Assembly: GCA_002205965.3 (NCBI GenBank)
Contig: NADL03000549.1
Coordinates: 62,001 to 126,000 of the forward strand
Direction: 5' to 3'
DNA: 64,000 nucleotides
Source: Kappaphycus alvarezii
Taxonomy: Eukaryota; Rhodophyta; Florideophyceae; Gigartinales; Solieriaceae
A program made the translations under genes and the position numbers. Shown here one piece after another: positions 55,920-64,000 of the stretch; position 1 is the stretch's first letter, and the number at the start of each line of letters is the position of its first letter. The notes under the pieces are model-generated. The model was not told where the DNA came from, did not search any database, and saw only the letters and a list, made by a program, of their open reading frames with translations.

Positions 55920-58254
55920 TTAATGGCGTCTGCGCTTGGTACCCCTAGTCGGCCCCTCTGACTCGGGAACTGAGTACATGCGCGAATCTCCAGTTTGTAC
56001 GGAGTTGCGAAGTCCAGTCATGATTCCCCGATAGCGGTCGAGCTCCATTACACTCTGGAGGAGTAAGCGCAAATTTGAATTAACCGAATCGGGAACAAGA
56101 CGATAGATATGACGGTAAACCGCCTGGATCTCGCACAAAAGACTACCCATTTCGGACGAAGACGAATTGAAGCACTCAACAGCCGCACGAGGAACCGATG
56201 GAACGCCCGCTTCGGAGGAACTACTTGTATCATAGCCCGAGTTCAAACGAGCAGTGACAGAAGAAGAAGCAGTTCCTAGAAGGGAAATGACTGCACCCGG
56301 GGTGAAATTATCACCGATAGGAGCCGCCGCGCTACAGTGAACCATCCTTCTTTCCTAACTGCGTCCTGCAGTAAGAGGCGACGGCTCGCGAACAATCACT
56401 TGGTTCCGCTCGGAATTTCCCTTCTGCACTCGCGGCGCAACTCGGACATCACTCGGGTTCACAACTGATACGGCTTGAATTTTCCGGACGGAACCCACTA
56501 ACGGCAGAGAAGTACGAATCTTTTCAGGCGGAAGCGGCACGCTGCGCAAACTCGCAGTCTTGGAACCTTTCGGACTTGAAACCAGCGGGACGGCCAGCTC
56601 CTCCGCAGATACTGTATCTCGCCGAAATCCTTCTTGTATAGGAGCCGACACATCCTTCGTACAATTCCCAAGGGATCCCGAAGGGGCAATCGGAGCAGCA
56701 GCGTCCACTGTGGGATCCTTTGTGGGCTCTTGGGCTTGCTTGTTCTCATTAGAGCCGACCGGGCGGGATTCCAAGTTTGGCATTGAGGGAGGTGTCGGAA
56801 GAGGCGCCGGCACGGACTGATCGATAAGTTCATCCGGAGTGGTCATCAGGTGCAACCCTCCCCTTGCAACGACCTCTTCACGTTCTTCCGCCCGAATCGG
56901 TGAATGGTACCAATTCTCCGGAGGAGGTGGCAAGGTACGGCGGCAAACGGATACAGCAAAGGAGACGTAAAATGGCTTCTGCATAATCCGCAATGTACAC
57001 CAAGTCTTCAACAATCCTTGCGATCCTGAAGCCCTCAATTTCGTTCAACAACCGCTCGGGCACAACAAAAAGACGCCCACAACCACCTCCTGGCTCCTCA
57101 CATTCTTGTCCATACAAGCGGAGATCTCCCGAACGGACGAAATGGGTCACTCCATAGTAGGCCGCATGGAGGATTGCCAGAGCGTAGAAGACGATGTGTT
57201 CCGACATCGCGATGAGCCAGATGATGTCGGTCAACTAACGGTCATAACGGTAGGGCTCGCGCAGAAGAAAGTGGGAGAAGTAAGCGAACACAGACAGAGC
57301 GGGTACACACAGTACCTTTTCCGTTTCCAGGTCGGACTATCCGGACGATTGCGTAACATAAAGATGAGGGCGCAGATGATGAGGCACATTGAAGAACTCC
57401 GTACGGTGGTAATGATGCGTGAACTTGTCGCTTAACCGAGTGCGGATACTCTGTTCGGTGAACGCGGACTCTCCCCATCGCTACTGCTCGGAGAACCAAA
57501 AGATGGTCTTTTCGTATGGTCGGTTGAAGAAAAGGAGCTCCACCAACGGGCAGTCCGGGCGGAAACCAGCATAGCGGTAACGATGGATTAACTCGATGAC
57601 CCAAACCGGATAATCCAAGTCACCGCGACAACGGAGCCAACGGGAATCCAAACCGGGCGGAGCCTCAATGACGATGCCATAGCGAGCCCAAAATTGGGTC
57701 CACGACCTCAAGCGACCCTTAGGGTTCTTCTGATGGGCGGACTGATTGATAATAATCGCGGCAAACCGTTCGGCATCGAGTAAGGTGGGAAAGCGGCGCA
57801 AGAAATCTTCACACTCCATCGGTACGGCAACCGCTCGGACAGACTCGATACGACCCGCACGGTGATCCAGAGCTTGCCTCGGCAGATTCGGCAAACGCGG
57901 CAGTGGTTCTTGCTATGTAACTATGTGAATAGTTGACTCCAGAGTCGGTTGAACCAAGATGGGGGAAGGCCCGGAGTTGACCGAACGGCGAGGTATTTGC
58001 AGAGAAAGGATTCCCTAATCTTGACCGGACGGTGGATCCTCTTGATGGCTAGCTCCTTGTGGATCGACGGACGGAACGGGCGGATTGCGGAGCAGTGGGC
58101 AGGAATGGGCCGCGCGGTTGACCCACCGACGGTTTCTCTTTGGGTGGCATGACGGAGACCCCGCACGGGCAGAACAAAGAAAAGAAAGAGTGGTGAGACA
58201 AGTGAAGCGGGGTGACTGGAGAAAAGGGAGGACCGAAAGGAGAAAGACTCCCAC
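55920..58254 (-). pseudogene. Long coding locus interrupted only by TAG codons, unknown protein
   Basis: One minus-strand phase runs from 58254 to a TGA at 56878 (459 codons) with five internal stops, all TAG (58015, 57913, 57481, 57337, 57235). A second phase runs from 57038 to a TAA at 55920 with one internal TAG (56355). The clearest coding part, 57894-57242, reads MECEDFLRRFPTLLDAERFA, NPKGRLRSWTQFWARYGI, YPVWVIELIHRYRYAGFRPD and, past a TAG, RTRLSDKFTHHYHRTEFFNV. Next come a hydrophobic segment (HIVFYALAILHAAYYGV), a Cys-rich patch (CEEPGGGCGRL), a Pro/Ser-rich linker and a basic end, TKRRRH. The phases switch once near 56.9-57.0 kb. An alternative ATG (58150, MPPKEKPSVGQP) lies in a third phase. 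No family is recognised. Some TAGs could be intron acceptors, for example ttacatag at 57913. Confidence 0.5.
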
Positions 58255-58259
58255 GAGGA

Positions 58260-58904
58260 CGTGTGTGAAGTTACGGAACGGGGCCTGTGGTGTAGTGGCA
58301 AAAGTGCGACCGGTCGGTAAGCACCCGCGGGGTATTTAAAGGGAAGTGAGGTGACGGATTTACCCACCAGGTACGGTCGGTGTGATCCGCATGGTAATAC
58401 ACGTGGCGAGCGCATGGCTGTACTGTGCAGTGCACCTGGGTGAGGAATCCGAACGGTCTTTACAGTCCTGTTGTTAGTGTACAGTAAGGGTTTTAGTGTA
58501 ATGCGTATTGTTTTAATAAGAAATTTGTACCTCTGTGCCACGGACTATTAGGGTCTGGGACCGGACTAGTCGATCCCCGGGCGGAATTAGCAGATATTTC
58601 ACTGCAATCTCCGTCTCGGTGCCCGTCAAGTAAAAGGTAAGTACCTTATACCTCTCTGAGTAACGGTCAACTTTACTACTGTACCACCCTTTTCCAGTTA
58701 CGGTTTACTCCATACGGTTTATCCCTTTTGGCCTCTATCGCGCCGTCGTTGACACCGCGCATCTCTCTTACCGCGATCCGGCAAGCTCGTCCCGAGAGTA
58801 AACCAACCTCTTCCTTTTGTTTCCCTTATCCGTCCGTTCGGTGGTCCCTCGCAGGTAGAAGACCTCTACCTACAACGCTCAACTGAGCTATTGAAATTAT
58901 CGCG
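58260..58904. other. Spacer with GTAC-rich segment
   Basis: A tttaaata string at about 58335-58342 could serve as a TATA box for the minus-strand locus. Between 58400 and 58500 are tgtactgtgcagtgcac and similar palindromic GTAC motifs. No gene is seen. Confidence 0.35.
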
Positions 58905-60260
58905 TTACCGACCAGAGACGTCTGGAAAGTGACAAGAGTGAACCCCTACGGTTTTATACCTCATCGTTGTACGCACAAAACCGATCAATTTAGTTCGAAG
59001 CATTTTAAAAAGCGAAACAATATAAAATAGCTTTTTCATGTAAACTTGAAATGATGGCGATTCCTGTCCTCTTTTGTCAGGTAAACTTTCAACGAGTTTC
59101 GCTACGGCTGACGGATGCATAAGCTTTTTTCTGTAATGTTCGATCTCTTTCCATTTAAACTTATTAGAATGTGGAAAGAATCCATAAACATACCCTCGTT
59201 CACAAAGTACCCATATTTTAAACCCTTGTCCGATTGGCTTACCCTTAATTCTTACAGTTTCAAAAAACCTCCCCATGCATAATATCATCATCTCTTCAAC
59301 AGAAAGGAGACAGGAAGGGGTCCATAAATCCTTAGAAACACCCCTTACATGGCTGAATAAAGGTCCCACCTTATTAAAGTAGAATGCCGTTCCGTTATCA
59401 CCGTTTGGGTCACACACATGTATGTAATGTTTTATTTGTACAAAACCCATTTGTTTCATCACTTTACGGAGCGGGTGCTGAGTCATTTCATCTTCATAAG
59501 AACAGTTATCAACTATACACTTTTCCTTATGCAGTCCCATGTAAAAAAATATTACGAGAAAAGCCTTGAGTTCGTCAACTGCCAGCGGCCACCATGGCCT
59601 TTAATTACATTTGCCTGCCCTTTTAAGAATAGCATAGCCATTAGTATTATCCACGATAGCCTGAAGAACACTATCGGTAAAAAATCTTTGAAACATTAGT
59701 AAAGGCCTGATTGTAAATTCCCTGTTTCGAATTTTTTGCTTTTCCGGTCTCAGAAACCCTTCCCAGAGGAAACAGCAATGGTTCAAATACTGGAATGGCG
59801 GTAGGAAATGGGAGTTGATTGCGGGGTCTTCGGAGAGGAAGGGGCCCTGCTTCGTCTTTATCTTGATTAAAACGGTGGCTTTCGTTGGGAAGTGAATGGG
59901 AATAGATGCTTGCGTCATTCCGTACTAGGAGCGTAAGGGGAATTCCGTCTTCAGAGGACTCATTCTCATGCCCATTTCCGCTTGCCGGAGGAGGAAATTG
60001 TCGGTAGAGAGTGGCTTTTTTGAGAAAGGACTCGTATCAAAGACGGGGCGCGTTTGAGATGGGCTCCGATTAGGTTGTTGTGGGGATTGGGCTGGTACGA
60101 TGAATTCACTTGGTGGAATGAAAAATAGAGGAAAAACGCGTGTCCTTTTGGTGCTGGAGGGAAAAAGAGGTAATTTGTTGAGATTAGTCCAACGCTGCCC
60201 GTTGGAACGCTCAAAAACGCTAAAACCCACCGCCCTTAACAATTGGGCGAAGTTTCCCAT
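58905..60260 (-). pseudogene. piggyBac-type transposase with two in-frame stops
   Basis: A single minus-strand phase of 452 codons is interrupted only by TAG (59925-59927) and TAA (59601-59603). Family landmarks are FTDSVLQAIVDNTN, RPWWPLAVDELKAFLVIFFY, MGL, SKDLWTPSCLLSVEEMMI, RIKGKPIGQGFKIWVLCERG and FQVYMKKLFYIVSLFKMLRT. Catalytic positions are lost: the first Asp (D-E-M in relatives) reads Glu (SVEEMM) and the second (Y-M-D-N) reads Lys (YMKK). The N-terminus (60260-59928) is Pro/Ser-rich, as is common for this family. The frame ends at 58905 before the third Asp and the Cys-rich tail. TTAA target duplications and terminal repeats were not found. It is an inactive relic with unusually little frame damage. 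Confidence 0.8.
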
Positions 60261-60539
60261 CTTATATGCAATTATTGGCGGATTTATGGGTAGAGAAAAA
60301 TGATAGAAAGGCCAAACGCACTTTCCTTACAGGACTTTAAATACGTACTGTACAGAAATGCCTAGCTAGAGGTGTATGTAACTATTGTCCTGTACTGTCC
60401 AGAGCGTTTCTACGAAATCCAATCCGAGACTGGAGCCGATTCACCTCGGTGTGTTCCTCGGACTCGTTGAGACTGCAGTTGAGGAGAGGACCTCTTAAGT
60501 GCACATTTTCCTTACTAATTGCAATCGGGTACTGCACGT

Positions 60540-60702
60540 TACAGGGCTGTACTGTACTATTCTGCACAATAGTGTACAGTACAATATGGCCGGTTTTGTC
60601 CCAGGCGCTGTAGCCGATACTGAGGGGCAAGAGCTATGAAAAGTCGCATCATACACTACTGTACAGTACAGTACAGTACTGTACTGTACTGTACTGTACA
60701 TT
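60540..60702. repeat. GTACA/TGTAC hairpin arrays
   Basis: At about 60547-60585, tgtactgtactatt pairs with aatagtgtacagtaca. At 60661-60699 a run of GTACA pentamers passes directly into TGTAC pentamers, making a self-complementary array. This is the densest example of the motif in the window and lies about 390 bases before the next gene start. Confidence 0.85.
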
Positions 60703-60730
60703 CATACACACGCCGATGATTTGACTACAG

Positions 60731-60768
60731 CCCCATCCCCATCCACATCCACATCCACATCCACCTCC
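60731..60768 (+). repeat. (CCACAT)n microsatellite
   Basis: Three perfect and two imperfect ATCCAC units. They open a C-rich, almost G-free tract that extends to about 61040. Confidence 0.9.
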
Positions 60769-61093
60769 TGTACCGTACCCCTCCCTTACCTTCCTTGTGC
60801 AAACCCTATCGCCTTCCGCTTCCGTTTAACCCTCCCTTGGCCCCGTCCCTCTCATGCATCCTCCTTCCTTCGACTCCCCCCCTGACCCCGTCCACGCTCC
60901 ACACTCCACCCATCCCCCATCTCTCCCCCCCGCCCCACACCTACACTCCACTCCTCCCCACCCTCCCCTGCACACCCCCTCCATCCCAACACCCGCCACC
61001 CCTCCACTTACACATCATCCCCCCACCTATCCCCACCCCCTATGGTCCGGAATCTTCGCCCTCACCGGCGCCTACAAAAATCTAACCACTCAC

Positions 61094-62254
61094 ATGCACG
61101 CCATTCCCCGCTCAATCCCAGGCCTCCCCCAGTTGCTCGACCTCTCCTTTCTCCCTCCACGAATCGAATGTAATGTCACCATGTTTCGCCACACCAATCC
61201 CATACGTCACGCCTTAACCCTTCCAGATTCACGCTGGTACGTACAGTTTGTACTGCGCCCAGACGTCCAGCCTGAGGTCGCCAGTCTCGTGCGCTCCGTA
61301 GCTCACATCCTCATCGATTCCGGACCGGTCATTGATGTGGGGCGCGGCTTTTATATCTTGGGTGCTAGGGTGGGAGGCGTGGAATGTTTCATAGGCGCTT
61401 TGGCAGGGGGGCCTGCCTGGGGGATCCACAGAGGACCTCGTCGCGTAGCAAATGCGGCGTGGCGGTCTTTTTTCTGCCTAAGTACGCCCAGGAACACTTG
61501 TCGCATTCCTTGTATCTTCAGTCTGCAGGAGACTGATGTAATAGCAGATGCAAGGGATTGGCCGTCATGGTTGCTTTGTGATGTTACAGCAGTCAAGGAA
61601 AAGAAGGATGTGGGGCAAGGGAAAGTAATGACAATTTCGCCGGTGGAAGAGAGCAGGAGGGACTTGACTAGGATAGCGGAGCTGTTTGTGAAAAATGGAT
61701 GGATGTTTGAGATTGAGTACGGGCAGCGCATATTTTTCGTGATGGGCAGGGGGAATCCGCGCGAGTTTGGCGCAGAGTTGATAGCAGTGTGTAAGCGGAT
61801 AGAGGTGCGACAGGAGAGTGTACAGCAGGGCGTGAATTCAAGCGAGGATCGTCGGGTGTGGAATGGTGTGCTACGTATCAAAGGGCAACGCGCGGATGCC
61901 GAGGTGAGATGTGCAGCGGTGCAATATGGCGTGCGGAATGATGACGAGATGATGGATGGGTCGGGATGGCCTGAGGAGCTGGTTTTCGAGGTGGACGCGG
62001 AGAAAGGGAGTGAGACAGTGGAGGAGGAGATGAATGGGGCGCAGTGGTATGTGCGGTTTGTGGAGCTGGATGAGAACGGAAGGGAGAAGGAGCAGGATTA
62101 CCTGAAAAAGTTGGCAAAGTTTCTGGAAAAGAGGGACAGCGTGTTTGTTAGTGCTTGTATGAAGCCAGAGGGGACGACGGGATTGTTGTACATGTGGGGC
62201 TCGCGTATTCCGCCTCACGGGCTGTCGTTGTTGGGTGTGTTTGCGCCGAGTTAG
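61094..62254 (+). CDS. Unknown protein with probable three-fold internal repeat
   Basis: A 386-residue protein from the ATG at 61094. The frame is also open from 60854, but the extra 80 residues are Pro/His/Thr from a C-rich tract and are probably leader or 5' UTR. Three segments resemble one another: about 47-103 (WYVQFVLRPDV, then VASLVRSVAHILIDSG, then GFYILGARVGG...FIGALA), 157-232 (WLLCDVTAVK, LTRIAELFVKNG, IFFVMGRG) and 317-384 (WYVRFVELDENG, LKKLAKFLEKRD, LLYMWGSRIPP...LLGVFA). Each has a Trp-led strand, an amphipathic helix and a Gly-rich strand. No signal peptide or long membrane segment is seen. The coding strand changes from C-rich to G-rich near 61.35 kb. Function and family are unknown. 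Confidence 0.75.
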   Translation: MHAIPRSIPGLPQLLDLSFLPPRIECNVTMFRHTNPIRHALTLPDSRWYVQFVLRPDVQPEVASLVRSVAHILIDSGPVIDVGRGFYILGARVGGVECFIGALAGGPAWGIHRGPRRVANAAWRSFFCLSTPRNTCRIPCIFSLQETDVIADARDWPSWLLCDVTAVKEKKDVGQGKVMTISPVEESRRDLTRIAELFVKNGWMFEIEYGQRIFFVMGRGNPREFGAELIAVCKRIEVRQESVQQGVNSSEDRRVWNGVLRIKGQRADAEVRCAAVQYGVRNDDEMMDGSGWPEELVFEVDAEKGSETVEEEMNGAQWYVRFVELDENGREKEQDYLKKLAKFLEKRDSVFVSACMKPEGTTGLLYMWGSRIPPHGLSLLGVFAPS

Positions 62255-64000
62255 AATGAGCTGGTGCTAATTTGCCAGGAAACAGCACCACCATAATAGA
62301 GAGAGAGGTGTGCTAAGCGAAGAGGTTGAGAATAGGTGTGTACCAGATAGTTGACTGTATTCTGATTTGTACAGGTCAAGTTGAAATGGGACAGAGGTGC
62401 ATACGCCGCTGATTCGCCTTTGACATTGTTGACAACGAAATGACAGGTGTTGCGAGTGCGGGCAAGCGTTCCTCGTTTTCAATCTGTAGATTGTCGATTG
62501 CCGAAAAAGTCATTGCCGAGGTATCATCCAAGGGGAGTAGTTTGATAGGCCCTGCATTGATGGTCCCCTTAGAGGATGCCTGTTGGTGATAAGAACAACT
62601 CGCCATTGCAGTGCAATTCATGGTGAACGGGTTTAAATGTAGCGGCGCTACAATGGCGCATGAGGGTCGATTAGAATCCAACTTGACATTTCAACAAGGG
62701 CCTGACACTGCAAACTCGATCAACATAAGACCCAGTGCGAGCGAGCCGTTCCCAACTAGGTGGCCGCAGTTGGATACAAACAGGCAGAGCAAAAGGGAAC
62801 GCGGGCGACGAACAACCGGATACAAGCTTAAATGCGCATGTTGTCAGTGATCATTTGGCAAAAAGGTAGAGGATCATTACGCTGAGGACGCAGTCTGCCA
62901 TGCAAAGTCCCGACGGGCTCCAACGGCGCCGCAAGTGAAATGATATCAACATTCGCTCGTGTACAGCAGCCTGCAGCGTTGCGACTTTGTAAACAAACAC
63001 AGTCTCATTGTTGGATATCTGGTGAGATTTCTGTGTACAGGGGACTATGCGATACGAGGATTCGAGAAGGTGAAAAAGGATCTTGAGTGATCCGCGGGGC
63101 CAACTCTTGGTCGGTTACATATCTTGACATTGAGTGTAACAGCGGTTTTGCATAGACATGTTGTGCATGACATCAGCAGATCTCTTTTTTGAGCACGATC
63201 ATTGCGTGGCATTCATGATCTGCAGTGGCAGGTTTACGGCACTGTTGGTGTCAAGATTCTTGCGAATGCGGCAAGGGCATTTCAGGATTTGTTCAGCCAC
63301 TGCTGCGAAAATGAGCAAGGCCCTGATGGCGGTTTTTTATTGCCCAGGTTGTATCGTACTGTACAGTTCCATACAGTACAACAGTACTGTATGGGTACTT
63401 TTTACTGTAATCTAATTGTCCATTTTCAATGCAAATCGTTACGGTACAGTGCAGTAGAAAACAAAAGACATTTGGTATTATTACAGTGCTTTGTTGACCC
63501 TTCTTTTGCCAAACCGCCTCTCAAGCAATAAAGGCGTTGATCATCTTTGTGGATGTTGGCCCGTCAATTCTTGACGCCTCCTCAAATCACTACCGGCACC
63601 GTACTCTCGCAAGGATACGTCTTTGATTTATCCGGCAGTTTTGCGCCTTGCCCCGACTACTGCGCTCGTTCAATCCAGTCGACATTCTTACGGAATTTCG
63701 GTACATGAATTCAATTGACGAATAATTTGCAGCCTCATTTTAGGCCTCGTTGCTGATACAGGCCTTTCCATGTTTCCAATATTTACCCAGGCCCGAGTGT
63801 CGTCTTGCAACCCAAACCATCCGTTACCATTCTCACATACTGCCCATATCCGCCCTCACCGTCAGAAAACATCCGCGGCAACGCAAAAAAACCTTTCTCT
63901 AGGCGAAACTATGCAACAACCTTTACTCTATTCGCGAAAATACAACCTCGTAGGTAAAAAGATACCAGGCCCAGTCGCGGGTCGTTTAACAAAATGGATA
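62255..64000. other. Non-coding right end, no supportable gene
   Basis: A minus-strand frame at 62376-62681 (101 codons) and plus-strand frames at 63158-63531 have no motif. GTACAG motifs are present at about 63355-63400 and 63440-63460. The last 400 bases are C-rich and could belong to a gene beyond the window. Confidence 0.4.
63369..63394. repeat. Perfect hairpin with 11-base GTAC-containing arms
   Basis: ccatacagtac, a four-base loop aaca, and gtactgtatgg. It is a member of the window-wide GTACA/TGTAC family. Confidence 0.95.

Noticed and set aside
58281..58320. tRNA-like A box (tggtgtagtggc)
   Set aside because: No matching B box (GGTTCRANTCC) lies at the expected distance and no cloverleaf could be drawn.
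57921..58541. 206-codon minus-strand frame
   Set aside because: Ser/Pro/Arg-rich, with no motif, and out of phase with the stronger coding signal of the 55920-58254 locus.
55130..58590. Weak direct similarity between 55136-55172 and 58556-58590 as LTRs of the minus-strand locus
   Set aside because: Only about 33 bases with many mismatches align and the flanks diverge at once.
55920..62254. Genome-wide reassignment of TAG to an amino acid
   Set aside because: Three of the four intact genes here terminate in TAG at the expected protein end.
1..64000. CRISPR arrays, rRNA genes, centromere or telomere satellites
   Set aside because: No regularly spaced direct repeats, conserved rRNA blocks or telomeric units were seen on either strand.

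Overview
The window is nuclear eukaryotic DNA, most probably from a fungus. The case rests on decayed cut-and-paste transposons of five superfamilies, LINE and LTR remnants, no bacterial-style operons or ribosome-binding sites, and two paralogous small proteins of a type I know from filamentous fungi. I cannot name the species. Only four genes look intact: a kinase-like phosphotransferase (APH fold) at 23038-24498, the two small paralogues at 24815-25342 (-) and 27116-27568 (+), and an unknown protein with a probable three-fold internal repeat at 61094-62254. No rRNA, convincing tRNA, CRISPR array or centromere/telomere satellite was seen.

Layout. 0-4.3 kb: a long inverted repeat whose arms both carry TATA-like boxes, then two Tc1-type transposons on opposite strands, the first still bounded by TA dinucleotides. 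4.3-22 kb: mostly AT-rich, gene-poor DNA with short broken reading frames and a probable hAT transposase remnant (19.3-21.5 kb). 22-29 kb: a balanced-composition island with GTACA/TGTAC pentamer clusters and three of the four intact genes. 29-31.7 kb: a LINE C-terminal fragment, then a two-gene PIF/Harbinger remnant (transposase on +, Myb-like partner on -). 32-52 kb: AT-rich DNA containing a short LTR element (39.3-41.4 kb), a reverse transcriptase/RNase H scrap (45.5 kb) and a second two-gene Harbinger remnant (46.9-48.8 kb) with the same tail-to-tail layout. 52.7-64 kb: higher GC, with a second LINE fragment, a long minus-strand locus interrupted only by TAG codons, a broken piggyBac transposase, a GTACA hairpin array and the triple-repeat gene.

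The window reads as a repeat graveyard (AT-rich compartment) beside small gene islands. No pathway or operon links the intact genes. The phosphotransferase and the two small paralogues are neighbours, but nothing in the sequence ties their functions together. Boundaries of decayed elements are approximate because all alignments were made by eye.
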